NCBI GenBank assembly: GCA_946965045.2
Contig: OX337241.1
Coordinates: 1,612,001-1,676,000, forward strand
Origin: Epithemia pelagica
Taxonomy: Eukaryota; Bacillariophyta; Bacillariophyceae; Surirellales; Surirellaceae
DNA length: 64,000 nucleotides
Reading direction: 5' to 3'
The notes beneath the pieces were generated by a model that ran no database searches, had not been told where the DNA came from, and saw nothing but the letters and a program-made list of their open reading frames with translations. The position numbers and the translations under genes are program-made. Below, in pieces: positions 38,901 through 47,300 of this stretch. Numbering within the stretch: the stretch's first letter is position 1; each line of letters begins with the position of its first letter.

Positions 38901-39224
38901 ATCATTCCCTCTGAGCTTTTTGATGCGACTGATTTAAGAGTTTTGGATTTGGACACAAATTCGTTGGACGGAACCATATCTACACTTTTTGGACAGCTTA
39001 CGAATCTCTACTTCCTTCAACTTGACCGAAACAACCTGACTGGTGTTTTACCGTCCACGGAACTTGGGAGCCTGACCAACTTGCGTTACCTTTCCGTGTT
39101 TGCAAACGCTTTCTCGGGGACAATATCGGGATCACTTTGCACAAACAATGAAATAACGCTGTATGGCGATTGTGACATTTGCGATTCGGATTCGGACTGT
39201 TGCACGGCATGTCTTGATGGATAG
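29940..39224 (+). CDS. giant secreted mucin-like protein with C-terminal leucine-rich repeats
   Basis: A single exon of 3,094 codons. A signal peptide (MLIQCGFNRLPFFFGVLQLA) is followed by a short Cys motif (SCGVQF then FEYVC). About 2,750 residues rich in Ser, Thr and Pro follow, the pattern of a heavily O-glycosylated extended stalk. It contains three blocks of tandem repeats of 127, 109 and 123 residues, listed separately. The C-terminus (from about 38392) is a Cys-containing cap with a CDWGGIYC motif and five or six plant-type LRRs (LVGTIPSELG, LSGSIPSYLG, LTGIIPSELF, LDGTISTLFG, LTGVLPSTEL), closing with a CDICDSDSDCCTACLDG cap. It is probably a cell-wall or extracellular adhesion-type protein; ligand unknown. 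A paralog lies at 44390. Confidence 0.9.
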   Translation: MLIQCGFNRLPFFFGVLQLASVLVNVHADSSLSCGVQFSYTSSDFEYVCVPTTKNPTLAPLPTQAPIAIPTTPAPFGQQSNGSNQPTTTNQSPSPTWSPTVTTPRPSVLNPPSPATAQPTEIPFGENDLTSSPTILPSTVLPSRNPSISPLSQPPSEQPTYVSPTPASSVPNGTPFGENEMTLSPSSVPTTDPTTRSPHQLTSNPSIEEIKQPSQVPTGSPTVDSFSQSEITLQPSQTPTQQLPSMLTPEPTKFLGSPTAEPNGDPTIPEITSSPSSLPTKNPSVVMETFAPAETSQPTLSSTSTPTQAPTAMTAQPTVQAQVESSTSPNQSSSVDIPTPSPSEQALSSYMPTTQQTGQQATNTPTDAPFGQSGVTPSPATATADSPTSPPSSFGTPSPSANIEAATESPSSLQQGTSTPSTDVPTFAPTTVANVETDQPTIPGQTDSPSSGTTPTSATPGSPTPTVTPSIQDEPTFRPSSLATNHEASDEPTDAPFGQSGVTSGPATDTADSPTSPPSSFGTPSPSANIEAATESPSSLQQGTSTPSTDVPTFAPTTVANVETDQPTIPGQTDSPSSGTTPTSATPGSPTPTVTPSIQDEPTFRPSSLATNQEASDEPTDAPFGQSGVTSGPTTDTADSPTSPPSSFGTPSPSANIEAATESPSSLQQGTSTPSTDVPTFAPTTVANVETDQPTIPGQTDSPSSGTTPTSATPGSPTPTVTPSIQDEPTFRPSSLATNQEASDEPTDAPFGQSGVTSGPTTDTADSPTSPPSSFGTPSPSAIVEPATESPSSLQQGTSTPSIDVPTFAPTPEANRETNQPSIIGGTEAPIAATTPTSKTSDSPTVATSSQDDRTALPTSLGTNQEATGQPTTPPIGQSQISPAPTTDATNPPSSIGTTIPTSAPPSDFPTFQGTNQGATGQPTNPPFGQSETSSVPTTDTSSDSPTSPPSSNGTTTPTSVSTTTFPTSPATNNQQATVQPTDTSFGENEITAVPTADVAALPTSPPSSVGTTTPTSVLTTFPTSPATRVTPTGVPTSQGTNKETSLQPAQAPFAQNGMTQEPTTDTPGSGTSAPSAVPSSASTKVRTESPSSLVEGTNRPSSKATTIAPTTGINGGTSQPSIPGQTTSPSDDTTPTSTSDGSPTIAPNAQSQLSAGPTIQDTTEENTPVPSTNTIGPPTSGPWVAETNSPAITTTSSPSSIEQGTNAPSREITTSSPTIDGTVVTSPPSTFRQTGSPGDTSNTDSPTFAPNKQDAPSALPTIPRTGQEATGQPTEAPFGQSGNTPVPTTDTPGSPTSAPSFAGTSSPSSIEPGTNTPSREITTSSPSIEATVVPTQPSTFRQTGSPSGTANTDSPTIAPNKQDAPSALPTTPRTGQEATSQPTEAPFGQSGNTPVPTTDPVVSPTSAPSFAGTSSPSSIEPGTNTPSREITTSSPSIEATVVTTQPSTFRQTGSPSGTANTDSPTIAPNKQDAPSALPTKTGTGQEATGQPTEAPFGQSGNTPVPTTDTPGSPTSAPSFAGTSSPSSIEPGTNTPSREITTSSPSIEATVVPTQPSTFRQTGSPSGTANTDSPTIAPNKQDAPSALPTTPRTGQEATGQPTEAPFGQSGNTPVSTTHPVVSPTSAPSFAGTSSPSSIEPGTNTPSREITTSSPSIEATVVTTQPSTFRQTGSPSGTANTDSPTIAPNKQDAPSALPTKTGTGQEATGQPTEAPFGQSGNTPVPTTDPVVSPTSAPSFAGTSSPSSIEPSTNTPSREITTSSPSIEATVVTIQPSTFRQTGSPSGTANTDSPTIAPNKQDAPSALPTKTGTGQEATGQPTEAPFGQSGNTPVPTTDTPGSPTSAPSFAGTSSPSSIEPGTNTPSREITTSSPSIEATVVPTQPSTFRQTGSPSGTANTDSPTIAPNKQDAPSALPTTPRTGQEATGQPTEAPFGQSGNTPVPTTDPVVSPTSAPSFAGTSSPSSIEPGTNTPSREITTSSPSIEATVVTTQPSTFRQTGSPSSTANTDSPTIAPNKQDAPSALPTKTGTGQEATGQATEAPFGQSGNTPVPTTDPVVSPTSAPSFAGTSSPSSIEPGTNTPSREITTSSPSIEATVVTSQASTFRQTGSPSSTSNTDSPTFDPNKQEAPSALPTIPRTGQEATGQPTEAPFGQSGNTPVPTKETPGLPTSLPSSVGTESPSRGTDSPSTELPTVTLSTSSNIDTTQPTLALQTGSPSNIEIPTSESTGSPTAASSSSPTTTGSNLGTTVQTTEAPFGQSNGQSDITATPTNEPSASRATQPPSSMAPTPPPANDQRTNTPTVASTTDMNGATIQPSSLLQTLSPSDKVTPTSPTSSPSITPSKKDEPSSSPTTQLTDKNTSSPPTQTPLDENEVTPAPSSLQENTATSNPSSNSAATNTKIPSGSPSRQSPTIMPTPPTAVDEESFVPTIFAGTETPSGATVESTPPSLNAPISPSSTSATEQPSSLAATPSVSPVDNSGTFSPSSTTTEVPISTTVAPSEAPAGNTGGTNSPSLGPVDLLTTIPTTQATGSPTAISSLPPAVSNGNTIAPTVFAGTEAPSGATVESTPPSLNAPISPSSTSATEQPSSLAATPSVSPVDNSGTSSPSSTTTEVPISTTVAPSEAPAGNTGGTNSPSLGPVDILTIIPTTQATGSPTAISSLPPAVSNGNTIAPTVFAGTETPSGATVESTPPSLNAPISPSSTSATEQPSSLAATPSVSPVDNSGTSSPSITRTEVPVSTTVAPSEAPAGNTGGTNSPSLGPVDLLTTIPTTQATGSPTVTTILPSTDAPSAENQISGSSSTRVPTSPPSLSPTSSRCGLSAAQRETAINDTISSLYGPAASLWNSSTPQYDAFVWLVDNDPGFVCPGSANLVQRYVLAVLYMGTSGNSWISCSTGDEIGCDGEPFLSASDECDWGGIYCNDDGNLTGIHLDKNNLVGTIPSELGLLKNLEEIVMDDNQLSGSIPSYLGNISALQIVDLDNNTLTGIIPSELFDATDLRVLDLDTNSLDGTISTLFGQLTNLYFLQLDRNNLTGVLPSTELGSLTNLRYLSVFANAFSGTISGSLCTNNEITLYGDCDICDSDSDCCTACLDG
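31033..32390 (+). repeat. 381-bp in-frame tandem repeat, about 3.5 copies
   Basis: Units start with the DAPFGQSGVT coding motif near 31033, 31414, 31795 and 32176, a constant 381-bp step (127 codons). The first three copies are almost identical. The fourth diverges after IDVPTFAP, the usual picture at the edge of an expanding repeat. Confidence 0.9.
33540..36430 (+). repeat. 327-bp in-frame tandem repeat, about nine copies in two alternating types
   Basis: The EAPFGQSGNTP coding motif recurs at a constant 327-bp step (109 codons) from about 33763 to 36379. Two subtypes alternate in a pattern, one with TTDTPGSPTSAPS and one with TTDPVVSPTSAPS, often paired with PRTGQEAT and KTGTGQEAT variants. 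This shows amplification of dimeric or larger units. Confidence 0.9.
37215..38290 (+). repeat. 369-bp in-frame tandem repeat, about three copies
   Basis: The VFAGTE(T/A)PSGATVEST segment recurs at a 369-bp step (123 codons), each unit ending LTTIPTTQATGSPT. Part of this unit also occurs as a detached fragment at 42683. Confidence 0.9.
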
Positions 39225-39246
39225 AAAAGCTTCTCCGCCTTAAGTC

Positions 39247-39645
39247 TAACGCAGTGTCTTTGTATTTTGTATGTTATTCCACAACAAGGACATTTTCAAC
39301 GGAGCTTGTTGAAATTGCAATAGTGTTGCAAATTGATAGGATATTTAGGACCAACCAGTGTGGTCTTTGGAATCAAAGCTGAACTTCTACCTGCTTTATC
39401 CACACGAATACGAGATACGCGTGCATCACAGTTCTCGCTGCTTGTGTGCTTGTGTTTTTGTGCTTGTGTAACAGCAGTTTCGAGGAGAAGAAGGAGAAGT
39501 AGCGTTCGTGTGGATGAATGAGATACAAAATGATTCCCTCTTTATTATGGGTTGGGCGCTTCTGTGGTACATGTCGCCCTGCGTGTGGATAAAGGCAGAC
39601 GCGGGAAGGATACATCCGAGAGTTGTTCTTTTAGGTCATTTCTAG
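39247..39645. repeat. segmental duplicate A1 (downstream of giant LRR gene)
   Basis: About 400 bp after the LRR gene stop is clearly homologous, in the same order and orientation, to 42917-43310. Long shared words include AGGACCAACCAGTGTGGT and ATACATCCGAGAGTTGTTCT. It is probably the 3' untranslated and downstream region of an LRR gene. Confidence 0.9.
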
Positions 39646-39649
39646 TTTT

Positions 39650-39806
39650 TTTAAACAGTTAAGTTACGGCCTCGCTGGAATGTGTGGATGGCGCGGCATT
39701 TGAAAGAGGAGAAAACCGTTGGAATTAGGTCCCCAACTCCCCAATCCTGAATCCTTATACAGCCGAAAGCCACAATTCGAGCACACAACGAACACAAACA
39801 CAACAC
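39650..39806. repeat. segmental duplicate B1 (promoter-like segment)
   Basis: Homologous to 44195-44342, which directly precedes the second LRR gene. Shared words include GCGCGGCATTTGAA, GAAAACCGTTGGAATT and GAGCACACAACGAACACAAA. Here no LRR gene follows, so this looks like an orphan promoter. Confidence 0.85.
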
Positions 39807-40324
39807 TTCACTACTAGAGAGTAGTCCCATGACATGACTATCATTGGCAATTGGAGTAATAACAGCTTGCTGATGAGTCGAGAAGCCAATGGAGCGTTCT
39901 CCTGCACCTTGACGAGACGATGCTGGTCGGCGGCATAAAAGGAGGAAAGGACGGTTTCTGGCTAAAGGCCAAGGCCAGTTCCACGTCCGACGTGGGATAT
40001 TGATCACAGGCCGGCGGACACATGTTGGTGGTGGTTGTATGGGATATATGGTACAGTTTTCTTGATGATCGAACGGCGTTATGTTTTATTGACTCCGCCT
40101 CTCGTCTTCTGTGAGAGATGATGATTGATGCGTTCGGATATACACTACTATCCTATCACCATTGAAGGCGAGTTCTCAACAACGCTGTACTATATATGAT
40201 CAAACTAGGTAGTCCTTGAGCTGCGGTTTTGGCAGTAGTACATCGCAGCGCCTCATGCACAAACACGCAATCGTTATTCAAACAGATATCATCATTCATC
40301 ATCCATGTTACTACAAGGCCATGA
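39807..40324. other. intergenic, no gene seen
   Basis: The segmental homology ends near 39806. No further coding feature is supported before the stop of the minus-strand gene at 40325. Confidence 0.45.
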
Positions 40325-41815
40325 CTAGAAGAGCAAGGCCGACGACAAGAACAACAATGTGGTGGTCACGCCAAGAACTGTCACTCGGGAGGCACTCGAG
40401 TCAGGAGATGGCGCTGGTGTCGTCGGAGCCGCGGTAGGCTCCAACAACTTTCCTTCTTGTTCCATGTCGGTATCAATACCAGTATACGTTGACGACGGTT
40501 GGTAGACCGTCAAGAAGTTCGCCGCGGCAGGATTGTTGGTGAAAAAACCACTATCCAGAAGTGCCTTGGTTTCATCCAGACCTTCCAGGACGACAAGAAT
40601 GACCTCGGCCGGGTCAATGGTACCAGCCAACAACCATACCTTGAGGACACCGTTTTGAGATTCCAGGGCTGTGATGAAAGCATCACGCAAGGGCTGGTAC
40701 TCAATGTACTGAAAGTCGGCATAGTCGGTGAAGGTAAAGGCGGTGTAACTGATGGCTTGCATGGGCTCGTTCAAGTCTTCGACACTTAGTTGGCCCGTGA
40801 CTTCATTGGTACTGTACGACGCAACGACATCGACACTCGTAAAGGCAGTGACAAAGTCCGCATTCGTTGCAACAAGGTCGGCAATGATTTTGTCCTCCAC
40901 TTGCGAATTCTCATACTCGACGACAGCAATAATGGTGGTCACATTAAATGTGGTAAGCTGCGAATCGAGGGTAAAGTCTTGGTACCCCGTAAAGCCATCG
41001 TCACTCTTTTCACGCATGGCTCGAATGGAGGCGTCACGCAAAGGTCGGAACTCATCGATGGTTCGATCGTCCTTGACGGTCCAGACTGAAAGAGACACTT
41101 GACGATTCAGCGAGCCTTCTACACCGACATCGGTATCAACACCCACACGGGCATACGTCGGTGGAAACTCGGCAAAGAAGGGCGTGGCAGCGGTCGAAAT
41201 GGCTCCAGAATTGGCATCAAACGCATCAAGATTGGTAAACACAATCATCACGATGGCATCGTCCGTCCCTGTCGCGTACAAGATGTTTCGAACACCCTGT
41301 AGTCCTACCACGGTGGTAGCAAAGGTGTCAGCGGCGGCAGCAAAGTTGGCGATGTTGATGTTGGGCATGTAGACGACGCCAACAGCTTGAAAGGGCAAAC
41401 TCAAATCTTCCACGTTACCAAAGCCGTTGCCCGTGTAATCAAATCCACCATTGGCCGAGGGAACGACCGCAGCCTAGGCCGCTGCAAAGGACGGATCCGA
41501 TCCGACCAACTGCGCAGGAACGACATCACCCGCTTCCGCTGTCGTCCATTGTGTCATGGAGAGGATGGTAGGCACCGTGACTACGGTAGCGTCCACCATG
41601 TTCCGAACGACCGTGTAATCTTGATACCCTGTAAAGCCATCGGCGGCGGCACCGCGGAGCGCGCGGATCGATGCATCACGGTCAACGTTGAAGCCTTCAA
41701 TGGAAGCATTCGGGTCGGCCAATTCCCATTCGGCAATACTCAAGTACTGTGCATTGGCAAGGTTAGTGCTACCAGCAGAAAGTACGACGAGGGCAAATGA
41801 CGCGAATATGTTCAT
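40325..41815 (-). CDS. secreted, probably GPI-anchored repeat protein with one in-frame TAG
   Basis: From ATG 41815 the frame encodes a signal peptide (MNIFASFALVVLSAGSTNLA) and, over ~497 codons, several related units. Each has a DRDASIRALR or PLRDASIRAMR helix, then GFTGYQDY or GFTGYQDF, then a beta-strand segment. The pattern suggests tandem alpha/beta barrel domains of the stress-responsive A/B or ABM kind, though I cannot fix the family. The C-terminus has a Pro/Thr linker (EPTAAPTTPAPSPDSS) and a hydrophobic tail (TVLGVTTTLLFLSSALLF), typical of a GPI signal. One TAG (41474-41476) interrupts the frame after SFAAA, and the same frame continues intact with AVVPSANGGFDYTG. It is a recent nonsense mutation, a sequence error or a readthrough stop. 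Confidence 0.75.
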
Positions 41816-42682
41816 GGTTGGCTTGAGTCTTGAGTCGATCGGCAAGAAAAAAAGTGTTTGCTTTGTCGATTTTGTGTGGAAGCATGGGAGAGAGCGACGC
41901 AAAGATGAGGTTCGCCGGTGCCGACCAGTAGGATCTTTTCCCCCGTCGCACTATCATCCAATAAGTATCCGGAATCAAATGAATCTTCTCCTGGTATTCC
42001 CATGATTCTCAGTTCTCAGTACAATAAGACGGTGTAGGATGTCGTCGTCGTCTCCGCGTGTTTTCTCTTCTCTCTACCTAGAAACTATCAACGATGTAAA
42101 ATACGTAGGAGTAAAAAAACTTTGCGGAGTGATGACAGATCACGTTGTCTTTTGTCTTGTCGATGAAGTCCAAGATCATCGCCCATCCCCATTATTATTT
42201 TTGGTTTTTGAACGGTCTACAATTAAAAATGAAACGTGAGCGCTTTTCAACGGGGTGGGGCGACTGGTCCCAGTTAATCACATTCATTCGCATTCATTCA
42301 CACATCGAAGCTCAGTCAATTACAACTGTGACTGGCAGCTGGCAGAAATCATCTCAACTCTCAACCCACGCGACGACCGACGAGGTAACCTTACGAGGTA
42401 GATTCTCGACTGTGTCCTCTAGTAGAGGAGTATATAGAGGAAAACTATGCTACTACCCTAGCTATCACCTATCACACTCTTTGCGTTAGTATGGAGGCAT
42501 AATTGAAACCAAAAACGAATCTGCCACTTCTCACAAAGATTCTCTGGGTATCACTCCTACTCGTACAACATGTTCACGTGGTTTCTCTTGAGACGTGAGA
42601 ACGAGGGTTCGGCAGAAGCCGCGAATAGCAATGTCCGCTTGCAACTTGCAACGTATCGCCATTATTTGAATCCAAGGTCTTG
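41816..42682. other. intergenic, no gene seen
   Basis: This is the upstream region of the secreted repeat protein and the space before the LRR gene fragment. Only short chance frames are present. Confidence 0.45.
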
Positions 42683-42910
42683 CCGAACCTTGGAGCAGCT
42701 TAGCAGTTTGTGGAAGCAACACCATCAGTTTCCCCTGTTGACATCTTTGGTACCTCCTCTCCGTCCAGCAAAACGACAAAGGTTCCAGTTTCAACAACCG
42801 GTGCGCCGTCTCCCACAGGAAATACTGGTGGTACCAACATCCCTTCGTTGGGTCCAGTGGATTTATTGACGATCATTCCAACAGCACAAGCCACCGATTT
42901 TCCTACTGTC
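42683..42910 (+). pseudogene. truncated fragment of the giant LRR gene (stalk repeat only)
   Basis: The segment is homologous to one 369-bp stalk repeat of the giant gene (best aligned to about 38059-38285), with ATPSVSPVDIFGTSSPS and NTGGTNIPSLGPVDLLT recognisable. It then passes directly into sequence equivalent to the downstream region of that gene (duplicate A2). The whole LRR domain, about 970 bp, is missing at the join. No start codon or signal peptide accompanies it. Confidence 0.85.
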
Positions 42911-42916
42911 ATTAGT

Positions 42917-43310
42917 GACTTTGTATTTTGTATCTTATTCCACCGCAAGGGAATTTTCAACGGAGCATGTTGAAAGTGCAATAGGATTGCGAATTGATAG
43001 GATATTTAGGACCAACCAGTGTGGTGTTTGGAATCAAAGCTGAACTTCTACCTGCTTTATCCACACGAATACGAGATACGTGTGCATCACAGTTCTCGCT
43101 ACTTGTGCGTTTGTGTTGGTGCTTGTGCTAGAGTGCACAGCAGTTCCGAGGAGAAGAAGGAGAAGAAGCGTTCGAGGTTCGAGTGGATGAATGAGATGAA
43201 AAATGGTTCCCTCTTTATTATGATGGCCGTTTCTGTGGTAGATGTCGCCCTGCGTGTGGATAAAGGCAGACGCGGGAAGGATACATCCGAGAGTTGTTCT
43301 TTTAGGTATT
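42917..43310. repeat. segmental duplicate A2
   Basis: Homologous to 39247-39645 (A1) along its whole length, with scattered substitutions and small indels. Confidence 0.9.
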
Positions 43311-44194
43311 TCGCTCCGATTGCGGGGGTACCTCCCGTCTGCTGTTCATACGGTTATTCCCAAATTTTCCTAAAAAATGTAAAAATTATTTCTTTCAAAT
43401 TTCTTTTGATTTAGCACATTATTATAACGTCCAAGCCAACTGTAATAACTGGCTTCGCCCTATTGTGTAGCTGCTTGCGCTCATGAATGGGAAACAGGAA
43501 CCGTGAGCCGTGAGACTTGACAAGACATATGCACAGAGAAATCTACAAGCCCATTTTTGGCTTGCTCGTCGAATTCGTCGTCGGTTGCGTCGAGAGGTTC
43601 CGGCGATCCATCGTCCTGGTGATGGTGGCGGCGGCGATGGTAATCGAGAACATCGACGAGTTGTCAATCGTGCCGAGCTTTGCGATTCTATGGTACAACA
43701 TTGGTGGAGACGAATGCGAATGGAATCGGGAGGAACCGTCTTGAATGTCGGATCCTGCGCTGGATCCAGCTTGCCCGGACGGAACCCCTTCTGTCAAACC
43801 TTCGCTTCATCATTGCAGTGGTTGATGGTTCATTGCAGTGGTTGATTGTCATGTTTCATGTTGTCATCCTTCCTTTGCTGCATTCCGCCTTCACTTGTGA
43901 TCTAGGTGGATGGTTTTGGCCAAAAAGTTGTCACTGTGGTCGTTCGTACGGCTGGATGGTTTTCTTTTGGTTTTTGGTGTGCTCATGCTCGTCTTTTGTG
44001 GTGTTCGAAAAGTGAGACGATTCCTGGCCCTTGTGCCAGCAATACAAGGCGTGACCGGCGCGTCTATTCCGAACGATCGAAGTGAGGCTGGCGATATCAC
44101 CCGGCTGGCGCTTAGTGAAAAAATACGAGACAATTTTTTCCTTTCGGATGACGGACGAACAAAGGTACCCCCCCAATCGCACCCTTTTCTAAGC
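43311..44194. other. unique segment between duplicates A2 and B2, no gene supported
   Basis: Open frames of up to about 110 codons exist on both strands but show no recognisable content. A 19-bp word (CATTGCAGTGGTTGATGGT and a near copy) is repeated at about 43812-43845. The segment has no counterpart between A1 and B1, so it was inserted here or lost there. Confidence 0.45.
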
Positions 44195-44342
44195 CGTCAA
44201 GTTACGTGATCGCTGGAATGTGCGATTCGCGCGGCATTTGAATGGAGAAAACCGAAAACCGTTGGAATTCGTTCCAACGTTGGTCCCCAACCCGGCTCCA
44301 CAATTTGAGCACACAACGAACACAAACACAGCACTTCAAGAA
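44195..44342. repeat. segmental duplicate B2, presumed promoter region of the second LRR gene
   Basis: Homologous to 39650-39806 (B1). It ends about 50 bp before the ATG at 44390, so it probably contains promoter and leader sequence. Confidence 0.8.
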
Positions 44343-44389
44343 AAATATAATTGTCAACCAAGCCATGTCAAGATAGAGAAGAAAGCATC

Positions 44390-47300
44390 ATGATTCGATC
44401 AAGCATTGACTATTACGGTTCCTTTAGTTTACTTCTACTATTTATCTCTTCAAGAACAGATGCCTCCGGAGTGCCGTCTTGTGGTTATGAGTTTATCAAT
44501 GGTGATTTTCAATACACCTGTGGTGGTGGTGGTAATACTGGCGGAGGGACAACCCCATCCATTGGCCCGACACTATCTCCCTTGTCGATAACGTCGTCCC
44601 CTACTGCTGTGCCATCCCCGTCTCCCTCAAGGAACCCCACTTGGGTGCCTTTGAACCAAGACGAAATTACAGGACTTCCAACACTGGCCCCCAACAATGC
44701 TTTCGAACCAACCAGAATACCAACACCCACTCCATCCAGCAACAACAGTCCGTCTCCAACGAACGGTCCAGTTCAAGGCGTTACACCAACGACTGGACCA
44801 TCCACGCAAACAACCTTGGAGCCTACCGTGACACCGTCTCGCATACCGACGAATCTTTCTCCGTCACATGCTCCCACTCTCTCTCCAATCCTGACCAACG
44901 TCACGACAATCTCACCGACGTTGGTCCCGGTGGAGTCTCCGACGAAGGAACCCTCCCAGTTGCAAACGACCGTGCCCCCCGTGTCGTCCAGTTCCCCAAC
45001 TGGACCCTTCACCGAACCCCAAGGACTCACTTCGTCTCCCTCTTCCAGTCCCTTGGTGACACCCACAATAGGTTTGACCCTCCCGCCAACAACCTTGCCA
45101 TCAGCTCGTCCTACTGTGAGACCAACGACTCTAACCGACAGTCCTTCGACGGGAAGTAATGGTTTCACATCTTCGCCGACAACGGTGGAATCCACGACGG
45201 AACCCAGTGCAGCACCCACCCGAGGACCATCCCAGATTAGTGGACAAACCGAGACACCGTCTACCCTACAACCGACCCTTGGAGGCATCAGTCCCACAGC
45301 ACCTTCTTCTTCATTGAACCCAACGAACCGTCCAGTGACGACAGGTCCCTCTCCTGTGTCTGTCTCTCAACTGACCGCGGCTCCGACGGATTTAGCACAA
45401 GTCACAGGGACGCCATCGTCCCCCACTAGCCAGTCGTTGCCTCCCACGTCTCTTTTGACAACCACGCCACCCACCATTGCTCCAACACCCTCTCCCTCCG
45501 TATTACCTTCGATGGTACCGTCGGCTTCGCCATCCATTTCACCTTCTTCAACACCGTCAGGAACGCCATCAGCATTACCGACAGCATCTCCTTCCAGTGC
45601 TCCCTCAGCGACACCAGAAAGTCCTCCATCAATATTACCGACAGCATCACCATCGAATTCTCCTGGAAACTCTTCATCAGCACCAACACCTACCAACCCA
45701 TTGACGACAAGCTCTCCGTCTCGAGCAAATCCAACCCTGGTACCCGTCAACGAAGACGAGGTTACATTGCAACCCTCAACATCTGGTTCGGTCACAGGTA
45801 TGCCTACCGCTCAACCGGCAGTAGGTATAACAGAAAGTCCATCGATAAGTCCAACTACGGCACCATCTACCGAGCTTACAACAGGACAGCCCTCAACATC
45901 TGGCCCAGCGACAGGTGCACCTTCTAGTATACCGGTGGTTGGGCCCACCACAAGTCCATCGGCGAATCCATCGTCCGCACCCTTTGATCAAGACAGTGTC
46001 ACTGTTCCACCCACACCATCCGTTTCAGCGACAGGTGCACCTTCTCGTCCACCGGTGGATGGGCCCACCACAAGTCCATCTGCGAATCCATCGTCCGCAC
46101 CCTTTGATCAAGATAGTGTCACTGTTGCACCCACACCATCCGTTTCAGCGACAGGTGCACCTTCTCGTCCACCAGTGGTTGGGCCTACCACAAGTCCATC
46201 GGCGAATCCATCATCAGCACCCTTCGATCAAGACAGTGTCACTGTTCCACCCACACCATCCGTTTTTACAACCGGTGCGCCTACGGTGCTCGGTCAAACA
46301 ACGGCAATCCCTTCCGTCCTATCTCCTTCGACCACGACTCAGTTCCCATCCGTATCTCCATCTAGCGGTGTTCCTTTCGCGGCAATTCCTACAGCAACAC
46401 CATTCAATCAAGGGTCAATCACAACGGGTCCGACAATTAGTCCTTCCAGCTCTTCTCCTGCAGTTTCAGTTTCTATACCGCCATCTTCACTGCCTTCCAT
46501 CGAACCGTCTTTGGCTCCCGCTTCAAACGAAACGAGAATTCCATCATTTACGCCTACAAGCTCTTCTCCTGCGGTTTTGGTTTCCATCTTGCCATCGTCA
46601 CTGCCCTCCACCGAACCGTCCTTGGCTCCTGCTTCGAACGTAACAGGAATTCCATCAATGACAACCACTAGCCAACCATCTCTGTCTCCCTCGTTGACAG
46701 TGTCAATCGTACCAGCATCTGTTCTGCCAACCGCTCCTTCAGATGAACCGTCGTCTTTGCCCTCCTGGTCTCCTCCTGTATCTCTTGCACCAGGGACGAC
46801 AAATGTACCAACTGCTATCCCATCTTCGCCATTTCCGTCCGAAACTGCATCACCAACCATTGGACCGTCTCCTGTGACCTTATCGAAACAACCAACAACA
46901 AGTCCATCAGCTAAAAGGGGCTCTGTTGAACCTACGGCTCTGTTGCCATCTTTTCGGCCTTCCACTGTCACAACGGATGTAACGCCGATACCCACTTCAA
47001 GTCCAAGTTCATTGGACATTGAAACGTCCGAGTGGCCATGCGGAATAACACCACAGGAACGAGAAATTTCGATTGTGACTAGGATATCGATTGAATACGA
47101 AAGTGCAACTGTCTTTGGTATCTCGTCCAGTCCTCAGTATCGGGCACTGGATTGGCTCGTTGAGACCGATCCAGCGTACATTTGTCCCGGAGTGAACAAC
47201 ACCGTGAATCTTATTCAGCGCTACGTTCTGGGAGTTTTGTACTTTGAAACGGGGGGAGATTCATGGACTTCTTGTTCGGCGGGGAGCCAAACTGGGTGTG

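Noticed and set aside
41099-41800. Plus-strand open frames opposite the secreted repeat protein
   Set aside because: The minus-strand frame has signal peptide, repeats and GPI tail; the opposite frames show no such features.
43510-44209. Open frames of about 100 codons on both strands between duplicates A2 and B2
   Set aside because: No conserved motif, several overlapping frames of similar length, and no start context that stands out.
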